Source of the DNA: Paramoeba atlantica
Taxonomy: Eukaryota; Discosea
Length of the DNA stretch: 64,000 nucleotides
Assembly (NCBI GenBank): GCA_977017575.1
Contig: CDRNVI010000054.1
Location: 248,001 to 312,000, forward strand
Direction: 5' to 3'
Shown here: positions 31,050-41,517 of the stretch, piece after piece
Layout of the letters: the number at the start of each line of letters is the position of its first letter
Position numbering within the stretch: position 1 is the stretch's first letter
The notes under the pieces: generated by a model
The model's input: only the letters and a program-made list of their open reading frames with translations
What the model was told of the DNA's origin: nothing
Database searches by the model: none
Translations under genes and position numbers: made by a program

Positions 31050-31648
31050 TTGATAAAAAACAAAAGAAAAGTAAACGCGTATACAGTCTGCGTCATATTG
31101 ACCCCCCCCCCTCTATGAAATCTAAATCAATTGTTTTCTACGTTTTGCCGATTTTTACAAGATTCGAGAGCTCTACGTTACCTACGTACCTGTATCTCTC
31201 CATAATTCCAGGCGGGAGCTGCCGAATACAACAAAAAAGTTAGCCATGGACTCATTTCACAAATTGTAGTGTACCCCCCTGTACCTCAATGCGATTATTT
31301 TCTGGAACATTGTCATCAATACCTTCCAAGCTATGATTCCTAGATATTCCAAGCTATGATTCTTGCGTATTTGAACGGAGATTCGACGATGTTGCCACCT
31401 GTTGCACCATTTCGAGTGAATCTTTCGGCGTATTGACTAATTTGTGCCAGGTATTCGTTGTCTCTGATCACTTTGACGACTTATTTTTGTTTACAAACAG
31501 GTAAATCTAGCTGTCTTTGTAAAGGAAAATACCTAAAATTAAATTAATTTCCATTCATTAATGAATTTGCGTTCATTCAAATGCACAGGTCTTGATTAGT
31601 CTTTTACGTTAAATAAATATAGATTTTTATTTACATTTATTATACGCT
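31050..31648. other. Gene-free interval upstream of TIPIN
   Basis: AT-rich, with a short duplicated TTCCAAGCTATGATTC at 31325-31365. Nothing else recognised. Confidence 0.55.
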
Positions 31649-32119
31649 ATGAATGTCAATGAACGAAAGCCTAGTTCGAGTTCAACCATGACAGATGTTT
31701 CACATTTTACTAAAGCTAAAAAGCCTAATTCAGTTGCTGGGGCAACTGTCGCATCTACCTCGGCGGATCAACTTCCGGTCCCCCCCAATAGCTCTCGTAA
31801 ACAATTCGAGAAAGTGATGTTCGGACCCCAGGGCCTTCGTGCATTGAGAAACACTGCGAATCCCCCACGGCTTGAAGGTGCGAGTGGAAGTGAACTAAAG
31901 GATTTATCCGCACTGGTAGAATTCTACCATGAGACTTTCCATCGGTTGTTTCCTAGGATACCACTTCGAGATGTTCTCCACCACGCACGCCACTCTAAAT
32001 TAGGGTTTCGCCATTTGATGTCCTTAGAGCTAGATGGTGAACGGACGCAATCAGCAGATTCTGCTCTTCCTGAAGTGCACCTGGAGGATGAGAACCATGA
32101 GCGGATGAGAGATTTTTGA
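31649..32119 (+). CDS. TIPIN/Csm3/Swi3-domain replication fork protection protein
   Basis: The 156-residue protein has a Swi3/TIPIN domain at about 52-125: FGPQGLRALRNTANPPRLEG, SELKDLSALVEFYHETFHRLFPRI, LRDVLHHARH. These correspond to the family pattern G-x-x-x-L-x-x-L, E-D-L-x-x-L-x-x-Y-x-x-x-x-H-x-L-FP. In other eukaryotes this protein pairs with Timeless/Tof1 and travels with the CMG helicase, stabilising stalled forks. CDC45, a CMG subunit, is 15 kb away on the same strand, but no operon is implied. The Ser-rich head and short acidic tail fit a minimal family member. Small genes like this one lack the skew switch. Confidence 0.8.
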   Translation: MNVNERKPSSSSTMTDVSHFTKAKKPNSVAGATVASTSADQLPVPPNSSRKQFEKVMFGPQGLRALRNTANPPRLEGASGSELKDLSALVEFYHETFHRLFPRIPLRDVLHHARHSKLGFRHLMSLELDGERTQSADSALPEVHLEDENHERMRDF

Positions 32120-32297
32120 CCACATTTTAGAAGCTAATACAGTTAATGCAGTTGTAAAGTTAATGCAGTTATAAAGTATTTTATGAATTTATATTTCAGG
32201 GAAATTTATATTCTAGGGATATTTGAGGGGCTACGAGTGGCAACGTTTCACGAGGTATCACCTGCAGCCCCCCATATTCTTATGTTTCATTATTATA

Positions 32298-32772
32298 CAA
32301 GGGTGTAAATTTGGATGTGGGGGGGTCTAAAATTTGTAAAACTTGGCCAATTTTGGAAAAAAATAGCGCATTCCAGAGCTCTCGAACTGGGCTCATGAAC
32401 ATGCGTGCATGGCATCTGCGTTAATTAGATTTTCGAGTGAACGTAAAAATTAGTTTTTTTGGGAGGTAAAATTTTGCATTTTTCACAGTTTTTCTGATTT
32501 CTCCCCTGATTCATGCTACAAAGACGGGGTTGTGGGCGATCACCTGAACGCAAAGACTACGAAAGGGCTTATTCTTCGCCTGGCCACGTAAAATCCAGTT
32601 GGTGCATGGTTCTTGTTGCCGATTACGAAACTTTGTCTAGGGGGCAATACCCCCTTGTGCCTAGTTCGGCCTTGTTACGTTCATGAGCTCTGTTCGAGAG
32701 CTCTCGAATGCGCTATTATTTTCCAAAATTTTCCAAAATTTAGACCCCCCCATATCCAAATTTACACCCCTG
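32298..32772. mobile_element. Family-B MITE, copy B3
   Basis: The 475-bp element has TA target duplications (32296-32297, 32773-32774) and long inverted ends: CAAGGGTGTAAATTTGG and GGGGGGGTCTAAAATTTG on the left, mirrored by CAAATTTACACCCCTG on the right, with inner ATAGCGCATT and GAGCTCTCGAA. No ORF. Internal sequence is shared with B1. Confidence 0.85.
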
Positions 32773-32945
32773 TATAATGTTCTAAAAGTATACAATCTTT
32801 TTCCTGTTTCTAGCGGGTTCTAAAACATTTTTCCTATTTCTAGCGAGTTTTAATAAAATTATAAGTTTGATACAAATACTTCATTAATAAAGTTTGTGGT
32901 CACTATTATCTAGTTATACCCTCATTAAAGAACTCCATTACTAGC

Positions 32946-35900
32946 ATGAATGTAACCACTTTAAGGGACTTGATCCCTATTCTCCGAAAGCGCGAATCAA
33001 GAGCCCATGGGTTGCGGATTTTACAAGAATTTCAGAAGCATATTCAAAGGGAAGGAGGCAAAAGTCTTGAACCCTGGAAGTCGCAGAGTTCCGAAACAGA
33101 TAAATTTGTGTTACTAGTATTAAACGATGTGTGTGATTTACTTGATAGTGCATCGCAGGACGAACTTTTAACACTTTCTACTTTTCTGCACGCTTTGATT
33201 TCGCTTTTTTCAAAGAATATGGGATTGCAAGCCATGATGCTTCTATCTTTCGCGTTACGAGAATTCGTTTCTTCAGACGAGACATCCATCTTGATTTTGG
33301 GAGTGAAGTGTTTCAGTTTGACCTATTGCACATTATTCCGCGTGTTACTCCACAATTCTAGTTTAAGCTCTTTTGCACAACCTGTTTGGACCGAATTTCA
33401 AAATCTTCATCAAGAAGTATCTCGTTTGATGTCTACAACAAATAGCAGAGAAATTCAAATGGCTTGTATTGAATATTGTGTGACACTCTTACAGAGTTTA
33501 TTGGAATGTGACCAGACTTCTCCTCAAGTTTCGTGCGAAAACTTGAAATATACGTTTTGTGTCTATCCGCCTGTCGCCTCTGCCAACATGCAGACTCCAG
33601 CATTTGAATTGCGTCACAACGTTTTATCTGCTGAGAGTTATGCTGAAACGTACGAAGATCTTTTGTATGGGATATGGCTACTGATTCTAAGGCAAGGGCA
33701 AGCGCAACAAGTTATTAGCGCAGCACTGGATGCGTTTCGTCTTTTGTACGTCACACGACCAATGACAAGACGATTCGTAACTTATGTAACTCTTCATTTA
33801 GAGCGTATTTTACATGATGCTAGCAATGATCAACAATTGCCTGGACTTAATTTTATAACCACCTCCGAAGCTTGGAAAAGCCTTATGCAGCAATGTAATA
33901 GAGATAAGGACGAACTCATGGCAGCGAAGCATTTGATTGATGAATTTTACCTTTGTTTACATGCAGGACAAACCAACAATGTGGCACACAAGTACATTGA
34001 GCTCCTTCCATTTCACACCTTGGTGAATGATTCGCTGAAGAAACTGTACTTAAAAATGTCTGAGAAAACGTCCCATGGTCAAGTCGAATTAAAAGAGATG
34101 AAAGCCATCATACACCAGCCCGCCCCTTCTTCCCTATCGGATGTGCCGTTGGGTCAGAGACTTGACTTTCTTCCTGCTACCAAAGGTCGGGCTGACGAGC
34201 TCGCACACACACAAATGGCCACCTCGGCGGCTCGTCACCAAGTGTCCCACCTTCTCACCGAAGAGATGCTCCAAGGCTATACTGAACTTCGTGGAGCAGA
34301 GGAGCAGGAGCGTGCCGGCGCACTGTTCTCCCGCATGTTGCTCCACTGCGGCGAACCCTTCACGAGTTTATTGTTGGATAAGCTCTTTGGTCGTCTGCAC
34401 GATGCATTTTCCCTTTATTGGGGTCTAGCTGTGCAAATCCTCTACACGTTGTACGGAGCACAGTGTCCTATTCTCGATGTTCGCAACGTACCCGTGGAAG
34501 CTCAATTCATAGTGGATGAGGGTATTGAAGTTGTTGAGAATGACGCAGAGCACTCTTTGCCAGGTGAGAGTATAAAACAGGAACCATTTTCAGATGGGCA
34601 CGGTGAACCCACGCAGTCCGGGGCATCCTACAGTCAGTATCACACGGGGGGATTATCCTTTCTGTATGAAACTCAACAACCCACGCTCCACGATTTGTTT
34701 TTGGTTCGGTTCATGTGGTGTTCGTTGGAGATATCTACATCCTCCGCGACGCCAAAGTTGCCTGAGACCTACGGCTCTTCTCTTCTCTCTTCTGTGCTCC
34801 TGTGCTCTCCAGCCATCACGCCCTTTGCATGGAAATTTTTTCACCAACACATTTGTGAGGCGTTGTCGCCCTCAAGTGCGGCGTCGGAATCCGCAGGAGT
34901 AGCGAAAGACAGAAACATTGCATTGCTCCGTCTTCGTACTGCCTCAGGACTTCGTGCGCTGTATGAGTTAATGAGGCATCGAGGACCGTATCGATTAAAG
35001 TCGCTGCAGTTGCTTCTGCACTATGCTATGTCCGAGATTGAGCCCCTGCGTATAGGTGCGGTGAAACTTCTTGCTCGTCACGTGTGGAACGACCCGGTAC
35101 TCGGAAGTTTATCGCCCTTGAACAATGGAGACGAGAACTGTCCTACGAGATGCAGTCTTGCGAGCATGATCGTAAATCATGCGAAACAGAGTTTCCGTAA
35201 CCTTTTATCACCCATGCCTGAAATGTCTATGGGCATGGAGAACTCAGAAGAAAAGGCGGTGAAGGATAAATTACGGGGAAAAATTGCATGTTTTTGCGCT
35301 CTACTTTTTGAGCTCTGTAAAGGAGATACTTCATACCTTGCGGAGATTTTTGAGGTAGGAGGTGAACTACATACTCGTGGAGCTGCCCTTGTGGAGGAAA
35401 CCTTTCTTGATCTTCCAGAGCTTGCGCAACTGTTTGCAGTATACGCATCCGAGACAGGATGGTACACTTTTCTTCTGCTTGCACCCGAGAGCTCCAGCCG
35501 CCTTATCCAGCGCGTGGTGGATATTATGGCAACTGCCCTCCGCAACACATTCCGGAAAGAAAAGCAGTCCACCGAAACCCCTCCACGAACTGTCGTTCCC
35601 GCCTCCCTTCCCATCTCCCTCCTCGTCGCGATCTGTACCCAACTCCACACCCGTCACCACCACGACATTCACTACCTCCTTCCCCTCCTCCCCTTCCTCC
35701 CCCCCTCCCTCCTTCGCTCCACCTACCTCCCCCAGCTCCCCCCCCTCGCCACCTCCCACCCCTCTGCCTTCTCCCGGGCGCTCCGTGACCTTCTCCTCCC
35801 GGTCGCCGAGACCTCCCGCCCGGTGTTCTCCCCCGAAGAGCTTCTCCTGCTGCTTCACACTCCTGAGGTTATCCCCCCAGCGGGTTCCCTCACCACTGCC

Positions 35901-36545
35901 CTTCACACCCTACTCCAGTTCACGGGGTCCCCCCCTGTAGGGGTGGACACCGTTACCCACCCCCGGGGGGTACGTAACCTACAGGAGAGGTCCAGTAGTA
36001 GTGGTAGTAGCGCTACGGCTACGACGAGTAGTAACGCTACGAGTAAGAGTAGTAGTAGTACGACTACTACTGCTACTACGACTACTCGAACAGGGGTACC
36101 GCTGTATTCCGCTGAACGACTCGCGGGTTCCATCCAACAGCTCCTTAAACGGGTCCCGCTGCCCCCTGTGTTTATGACCACCGTGTCCCTGGCGGTACGG
36201 CTGCACCCCGGGCCGCTGGTCCCGTGGTGTAGCGCCCAGGTGATACCGGAGTTGGTGGCCAGGGGGGTGTGGGAGAGGAGAGGGGGAGGGGAGGGGGGAG
36301 AGGGACAACAACAACTACAACAAGAGGCACAACAACAAGTATGGCGGGATACGGTAAGCTATTGGGAGGAACATTTTCCCAAGACTGTTGGGGATTTGGT
36401 GACACTCCCGCAGAGGGCAGCGAGGAGGGTGTCGGAGGAGAGTCCGGCACTGGTAAGGAAGGTGATGGAGTGGGTGGGGTCGGATGAGGGGAGGAGTGCG
36501 GAGAGGGGGGTTGTGGACAGTTTGTGTGCACTGTTTCATTTGTAG
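32946..36545 (+). CDS. Symplekin/Pta1-like mRNA 3'-end processing scaffold
   Basis: This 1199-residue, mostly helical protein has a HEAT-like N-terminal half and a C-terminal symplekin-type region: FSPEELLLLLHTPEVIPP, PLPPVFMTTVSLAVRLHPG, VIPELVARGVWE and PKTVGDLVTLP, in the order seen at the symplekin C-terminus. Symplekin bridges cleavage/polyadenylation factors and, in trypanosomatids, links polyadenylation to trans-splicing. It opens in AT-rich, ordinary code. From about 35570 the coding strand becomes extremely C-rich, switches at a Ser/Thr/Ala repeat (35985-36085, TAGTAGTA-type), then is extremely G-rich to about 36500. The gene ends HL at 36545. Confidence rests on the C-terminal pattern; the N-terminal half is diverged. 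Confidence 0.75.
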   Translation: MNVTTLRDLIPILRKRESRAHGLRILQEFQKHIQREGGKSLEPWKSQSSETDKFVLLVLNDVCDLLDSASQDELLTLSTFLHALISLFSKNMGLQAMMLLSFALREFVSSDETSILILGVKCFSLTYCTLFRVLLHNSSLSSFAQPVWTEFQNLHQEVSRLMSTTNSREIQMACIEYCVTLLQSLLECDQTSPQVSCENLKYTFCVYPPVASANMQTPAFELRHNVLSAESYAETYEDLLYGIWLLILRQGQAQQVISAALDAFRLLYVTRPMTRRFVTYVTLHLERILHDASNDQQLPGLNFITTSEAWKSLMQQCNRDKDELMAAKHLIDEFYLCLHAGQTNNVAHKYIELLPFHTLVNDSLKKLYLKMSEKTSHGQVELKEMKAIIHQPAPSSLSDVPLGQRLDFLPATKGRADELAHTQMATSAARHQVSHLLTEEMLQGYTELRGAEEQERAGALFSRMLLHCGEPFTSLLLDKLFGRLHDAFSLYWGLAVQILYTLYGAQCPILDVRNVPVEAQFIVDEGIEVVENDAEHSLPGESIKQEPFSDGHGEPTQSGASYSQYHTGGLSFLYETQQPTLHDLFLVRFMWCSLEISTSSATPKLPETYGSSLLSSVLLCSPAITPFAWKFFHQHICEALSPSSAASESAGVAKDRNIALLRLRTASGLRALYELMRHRGPYRLKSLQLLLHYAMSEIEPLRIGAVKLLARHVWNDPVLGSLSPLNNGDENCPTRCSLASMIVNHAKQSFRNLLSPMPEMSMGMENSEEKAVKDKLRGKIACFCALLFELCKGDTSYLAEIFEVGGELHTRGAALVEETFLDLPELAQLFAVYASETGWYTFLLLAPESSSRLIQRVVDIMATALRNTFRKEKQSTETPPRTVVPASLPISLLVAICTQLHTRHHHDIHYLLPLLPFLPPSLLRSTYLPQLPPLATSHPSAFSRALRDLLLPVAETSRPVFSPEELLLLLHTPEVIPPAGSLTTALHTLLQFTGSPPVGVDTVTHPRGVRNLQERSSSSGSSATATTSSNATSKSSSSTTTTATTTTRTGVPLYSAERLAGSIQQLLKRVPLPPVFMTTVSLAVRLHPGPLVPWCSAQVIPELVARGVWERRGGGEGGEGQQQLQQEAQQQVWRDTVSYWEEHFPKTVGDLVTLPQRAARRVSEESPALVRKVMEWVGSDEGRSAERGVVDSLCALFHL

Positions 36546-37327
36546 CGGGGAGGGGAGGGATGGAGGTTAAAGAGCCGCGGTCGAAGAAGAGTGCTGTGGT
36601 CGAAATTCCACATTGGGCCTTCGAAACTATCATATCTTTGTGGCCTTGAGATTTGGAAGTTTGCATACAACACGTACGACCTTGTTGGGAAATAATGGAT
36701 GTTCGAGAGCTTCGCTTGAATTTCCACAGTCTGCCTTCCAGGCTATAAAGTTCTTGTGGTCTCTTGGCGTTTCGAGGCTTGTGATGAGATATTTAACTTC
36801 TCTCGCGTCGGCGTTCTTCATTTTGCTCTGTGCATTATATTTTTAGTCGTGTTCGGCAACATACTTTGCTGCGGACAGATAATCAGTCTGCATTCTCCTT
36901 GTAACTGAAAAGCGCTGACTCTTTATAACGCTGGTTGGTTCTTTTTTTTCTAACCTTATGCCGCAACAAAGAGCAGTTGAATAGGAGAGTACTGCATGCG
37001 CGATTGCCCCCACTACGGACGGATCCAAACGACGGATAACTTGTTTCTTCGGGAGAATTTTTGTGTCTCCTTTTTTGTTATTTGTTCCATCAATGTGCAT
37101 GTAGGATTTTTATTTTTTAGGCTCTGCGTTAAAAGCGGTGGTTGTTTTCAACATAGAAGGCACCACTGCTGCGTGCTGCGCGTTGAAAACTACCTCCGCG
37201 TTTAACGAAGAGCTAAGAAGAGAAAAGTTAACAAAAATTGAATATCTGATGTAATGTGTTGTTTCTATTCTTGACGCGCCACAAACTATTCGGATTATTT
37301 ACAATATCCATACTGTAGGATACAAAT
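36546..37327. other. Interval between symplekin and FAN1
   Basis: No supported gene. 36600-36780 holds a degenerate ~110-bp duplication (GAAATTCCACATTGGGCC... and GAATTTCCACAGTCTGCC...). A solo family-A palindrome lies at 37114-37217. Confidence 0.5.
37114..37217. repeat. Solo family-A palindrome
   Basis: TTAGGCTCTGCGTTAAAAGC ... AACGAAGAGC, foldback of about 45 bp per arm with mismatches. Upstream of FAN1 by about 110 bp. Confidence 0.75.
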
Positions 37328-40138
37328 ATGTGCCCCAACATAGAGTCCGACTCTCGCGTTCCGGATGGAGAGTACCAGCTAATCCTTCAAAGACTTCTGC
37401 AAGAGAATCAGCGGATTGGAACCTATCAATTTCTACAGAACACAACAATCGGGCGATCTTCGCTGCGTACTTTACTCAGTGTTGCCGAGGGCTCATTCTC
37501 TTCTGTAGCAAATTTACTCCTATTACGACGCCCGAATCTTTTTGTCGTTCGCGACTTATTTAATCGCTATCCCGATTTAAATGCCTCTGCCCTTCGTCAA
37601 CTTCGCGAGTATCGGTTTCTTTTGCCGGTGAACGCGGCAACTTATGAGGCCGGAGAAGTACGATTTTCGCATGTAGAAAATATTTGGGATGAACTTTTGA
37701 CGAGTCCTGGGGAGGCGAGGCGAGCGAAACGTCGAAAACGTTCGTTTGAGGTTCTAGATCACTGTGTAGATATTTTGACCGTCGATCAGCTGAAAATTGT
37801 GATTTCCCGGTTAGAAACAAAAATATCCGTAAATAAAGCGCCGCATTCGGGTGTTTCATCTAAACAGAAACTACAGGAATGCCTAAGGACAATGGTAACC
37901 GAGGCGAGGAGACGACGCCTCATGAAGCTTTTCTTGGAAATTTCAACCGAAGATGAACAGTACGAAGGTGAAAGCTGTCGAACGTTTTGGTACATCCCAC
38001 CTCCTGTCAAGGCGGCGTACATTCTCTGTTGTGAAGCGATCTATCTCTGTGTGAACAAGTGTACTCAAGTGGCACACATCCGTCCTTGGGGGTCACGAAA
38101 ATCTCACGACAGAGCTAATTTATTCCTTCACGAGGCACTGGGAGGGTTACATCAGCGTGCGTATCACGTGACATCGTTGTTAGAAGAGGAAGGGAACCCG
38201 CGTTTTGTCTCAAAGGACTATGCATCGCAAGACTCGCCAGGAAAGTCGATACCTGAAATCTTAGTAGAGCAACAAGTGACGTACTCGCAGACATCCATAC
38301 TCGAAGATCGTGACAGTTATTCACAAGTTCCGAACGAAATACAGACCTTTACGTCTCACAACACTCCAACACGTACTCCAGAAAGGATGTACACTCCAAA
38401 CAAAGATACCGGAGCGATGCACTCATTGGACTCATCCGTACATGAAATTCTGAACAGCGAGGTATGGAGCACTGCAGAGCATTTTGTGAAGGCCGTGCGT
38501 GCTCTGCGAGAGGGTTGGGAGGCGGAAGGTATCCTATTGTCACGGCGAAGAGAACTGCTAAGTTCGGAGTGGCTACAGCAGAAAATATCGTTCATCAAAG
38601 AGCATACGACGCTGTATCCCGATCCTCTGTCCCCCCAGGCTTCCTCAAGAAATCCTACGGAAACTCTACCCCTGCGTGATGAAATTTTACGCCCCCTACA
38701 ACCCCCTTACCTCGCCCTGCAACTCGCCCTCTCCGTTGCGCAGTGCGCCGAACTCGTCAAGGACCACCCCACCGCCGCCACCCTCTGGTCCACTCTCCTC
38801 GCCCATCCCCACTTCCGCCCCCTTCGCCGCGGTTTCTTCCTCCACCGCCTCATGCTCTCCCTCTCCAAACAAGGAAAGCCCCAATCCGCCCTCTCCCTCC
38901 TCACCACCCACCTCCAACGTTACCCCCTCACCCCCCCTCCCCAACCTTACGACCGTTACGAACGCCACACCGGGATTCACTGTCCCGGACTCTTCCCTCA
39001 ACCCTCGAACTCCGCCCCCCCCCTCCCCCTCCCCCTCCGTCTCCGTGATCTCCTCGCGCTCCACCGCACCGCCCGCTCCCTCTCCCGCCCCCCCCACGCC
39101 TGGGGCTCCTCTTCCTCCTCTTCGTCTCTTTCTTCTTTATCTTCTCTGTCTTCTCCCTCCCCCCTTACCCTTCTCTCCACCCTCATGCAACACCCCCCCC
39201 TCCGTGCGGCCCCGCGGGTCGCCCTCTCCGCCCGTCGCAGCCACGCCTTCCCCCCCCGACGTCTGTGGCTCCCTGCCACGATGACCACCGAGCCCCCCGA
39301 CGTCTCCCCCCACGCCCTCTCCTCCGTGGAACATCTCGTGCTGTGCCACCAGTTACGAAGGAGAGGGCCCCCGTGGCACGGGTCCCACTGCGAGGGGGGG
39401 ATCCTCCAGGCCCTGTTCGCGGTGGTGTTCCGCCCGGTGGCACGCGCGGGGGAGGGGCGGGGGGAGGGGGGGCTGGCTCGGATGGGGAGTGCGTGCTTCC
39501 CGTGTGGGGTGGGGGAGACCCCGGTGGAGTACGGCACGGAGCTGTTTGTGCGGCTACGGAAGAACCGGATACGGAGGATGCTGGGGAGGTTGGAGAGGGT
39601 TTCCCCGAGCCAGGTGGAGCGGTATGTGGTGTGGTTGTGTGGGGGAAGGGGGAGGGGGGTGGGGGGGAGAGACGAGCACGGGGGGAGGGGGGTGAGCCCG
39701 AAGGTGCTTTCGAGGGTTGCGGCAGCGCTGGTGGCGACGGGGAGTTTGGTGCCGATTTTTCGGCATATTCTTGCGGAGTTCTCGTTTGGTGGGCTTCCGG
39801 ATGTGTGGCTGTGGACGCAAGGGGAGGGGGTGGCTCCGGGGCTGCATTGTGTGGAGGTGAAGGCTCCGAATGACAGTTTAAGTGACAGCCAGCGGGCGTG
39901 GCACCATGTCTTGTTAAGTGCTGGAGTTTCGGTAGAGGTGTGTCATGTGAAGCAGGTACAACGAACCGGCGCACGTGCAAATGCGACGGAAGTTGTCGAT
40001 GATACAGAGATTGTGCTTGAGGAGGACGAAACAATCATACGACAAACCCAGGAAGGGTCGGTACCAGTCGAACTTGAGATTGCGGCGTCGGGAGGAGAAT
40101 TAGGGCAGGCACGCCCCGAAGTGCTTTTCTGTGATTGA
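37328..40138 (+). CDS. FAN1: FAN1-like structure-specific nuclease (VRR-NUC domain)
   Basis: The 936-residue protein ends in a VRR-NUC module: HCEGGILQALFAVVF (conserved Glu), GLPDVWLW (Asp824), HCVEVKAPNDSLSDSQRAW (Glu843, Lys845, then Gln) and AGVSVEVCHV, closely following the FAN1 C-terminal pattern. The N-terminal half has the helical region (VDQLKIVISRL ... LMKLFLEIS) expected of FAN1's DNA-binding part. FAN1 is a 5'-flap endonuclease/5' exonuclease acting in interstrand-crosslink repair and on extruded repeat DNA. A very Pro/Ser/Leu-rich C-rich stretch (38680-39330) flips to a G-rich stretch (39340-39870) that encodes the approach to the nuclease core. Catalytic residues are all present. 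Confidence 0.9.
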   Translation: MCPNIESDSRVPDGEYQLILQRLLQENQRIGTYQFLQNTTIGRSSLRTLLSVAEGSFSSVANLLLLRRPNLFVVRDLFNRYPDLNASALRQLREYRFLLPVNAATYEAGEVRFSHVENIWDELLTSPGEARRAKRRKRSFEVLDHCVDILTVDQLKIVISRLETKISVNKAPHSGVSSKQKLQECLRTMVTEARRRRLMKLFLEISTEDEQYEGESCRTFWYIPPPVKAAYILCCEAIYLCVNKCTQVAHIRPWGSRKSHDRANLFLHEALGGLHQRAYHVTSLLEEEGNPRFVSKDYASQDSPGKSIPEILVEQQVTYSQTSILEDRDSYSQVPNEIQTFTSHNTPTRTPERMYTPNKDTGAMHSLDSSVHEILNSEVWSTAEHFVKAVRALREGWEAEGILLSRRRELLSSEWLQQKISFIKEHTTLYPDPLSPQASSRNPTETLPLRDEILRPLQPPYLALQLALSVAQCAELVKDHPTAATLWSTLLAHPHFRPLRRGFFLHRLMLSLSKQGKPQSALSLLTTHLQRYPLTPPPQPYDRYERHTGIHCPGLFPQPSNSAPPLPLPLRLRDLLALHRTARSLSRPPHAWGSSSSSSSLSSLSSLSSPSPLTLLSTLMQHPPLRAAPRVALSARRSHAFPPRRLWLPATMTTEPPDVSPHALSSVEHLVLCHQLRRRGPPWHGSHCEGGILQALFAVVFRPVARAGEGRGEGGLARMGSACFPCGVGETPVEYGTELFVRLRKNRIRRMLGRLERVSPSQVERYVVWLCGGRGRGVGGRDEHGGRGVSPKVLSRVAAALVATGSLVPIFRHILAEFSFGGLPDVWLWTQGEGVAPGLHCVEVKAPNDSLSDSQRAWHHVLLSAGVSVEVCHVKQVQRTGARANATEVVDDTEIVLEEDETIIRQTQEGSVPVELEIAASGGELGQARPEVLFCD

Positions 40139-40316
40139 CTCGTTAGCTAAAATGCATTTGTGTTCATTAGTTCTATGCCTGAAGTGTCAGGGTCGTTTCT
40201 TTTTTCTTGAACTTGGTGAACAATTTCTTATCCTTTGAAGGTAGGATTCTGTCTGGAAGAGGTGTGTCGCGTAATCCCCTATTTTCTTTATAGTACCTTG
40301 TTCCTATTTGTTTCTC

Positions 40317-41255
40317 ATGGACGCAGCAATCGGGTACTTCTCGTCTCTAACGCAAATTTTATGTCTACAATGTGTAGATGACGGGTCAGACCTTCGCCGC
40401 GGAAAAGTTTTTTCAAGTGGCCTTCCGCAAGAAGAACTATTGCGAAGATTCGCTGAACCGCTTGACTACAAACACCCATCATGGCGCTTGATAAAGAAGA
40501 ACTGGTTTCGGCGAGAGGTCGCTGTATCCGTTTGTACGTGGATGGGCATTGCATGTAACGACGAGAGGCGTGTTATCGCCCTAGACTGGTCAAAATTTGT
40601 GCTTCGTCTAAAGAAAGTCTACCTAGAAGGTGACGAAGGGACTGTCACAAAGCGCAAGGATCTCCCACTGAGCTTAGAAGGAGAACTCGACTGGAGGTAT
40701 TTGCCTCCCTCACTCGCTCGCATTACAGTGACACATCACCTGGGTATCCATGGCAATGTAACTTGGGACGCCCTTCCACCTGCTCTTCGCACTCTCCGTA
40801 TTTACCGTAATCGACTGGGAGGCACGGTAGAGCTTAACGTTCTCCCCCAAACACTCCTCGAGCTCGACGCCTCGCGTAACCACTTTATAGGCCCCGTAGA
40901 CTTGGAGCACCTTCCGCAGTACATGAGACTCGTCAACTTGGCACATAACCAACTTGAAGGTGAACTTCATTTTCGTAATATTCCTCTCTCGATAAAAGAA
41001 TTGAACTTGGGTTGGAATCGGTTTAGTGGAAAAATAATTTTTCCTGCTTTACACGAGGAACACTTGAAAGGTGGGTTGAGGCTAGATGTTCGAAAAAATG
41101 AATTAGAAGGCTATTCCGCAGAGGAATCGGCCCCACGAGATCTGTTATACCTCCCACAAGACAAAGAAATCGACTGTTCCGATGATTCCACTGACCTAAG
41201 CGAGTGGTGGGAGTATGATGTTGATGGAAATGTCATACGTCACTATCTCATGTAG
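40317..41255 (+). CDS. Leucine-rich-repeat protein, family member 4
   Basis: Starting at the first ATG (MDAAIGYFSSLTQILCLQC), the 313-residue protein carries the family block LRRGKVFSSGLPQEELLRRF, HPSW and CTWMGIACNDE, with a longer spacer between HPSW and the Cys pair than other members, then six or seven LPxxLxxLxLxxNxLxG repeats and an acidic tail (DSTDLSEWWEYD). Intact. Expression and location unknown. Confidence 0.8.
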   Translation: MDAAIGYFSSLTQILCLQCVDDGSDLRRGKVFSSGLPQEELLRRFAEPLDYKHPSWRLIKKNWFRREVAVSVCTWMGIACNDERRVIALDWSKFVLRLKKVYLEGDEGTVTKRKDLPLSLEGELDWRYLPPSLARITVTHHLGIHGNVTWDALPPALRTLRIYRNRLGGTVELNVLPQTLLELDASRNHFIGPVDLEHLPQYMRLVNLAHNQLEGELHFRNIPLSIKELNLGWNRFSGKIIFPALHEEHLKGGLRLDVRKNELEGYSAEESAPRDLLYLPQDKEIDCSDDSTDLSEWWEYDVDGNVIRHYLM

Positions 41256-41517
41256 GTGAAAATGTTCCTGATAAGGCAATCAGATGATAAGTAATTAATG
41301 TTTTTGAATTCCAAGCTTTCTCATTCTACGCTATGTTCTCACGTTCAACTTTTCACTTGTTATTGCCTCTCTTATCAAATATTTTCTGAGCGACTTCTTA
41401 GAGGAATACATGTATGTTTCAGGAATATGCGGGCTGAAGATTCTTAATTTTTCTACTGTACTTTGATATAGCTTGATATAGCTTGTTAGCAGGGGTCCGA
41501 ATAACTATAAAACTTTA

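Noticed and set aside
36843-37100. Minus-strand frame with IRRLDPSVVGAIAHAV, faintly like the MutL/PMS N-terminus
   Set aside because: The ATPase motifs that should follow are absent, and similarity covers about 20 residues.
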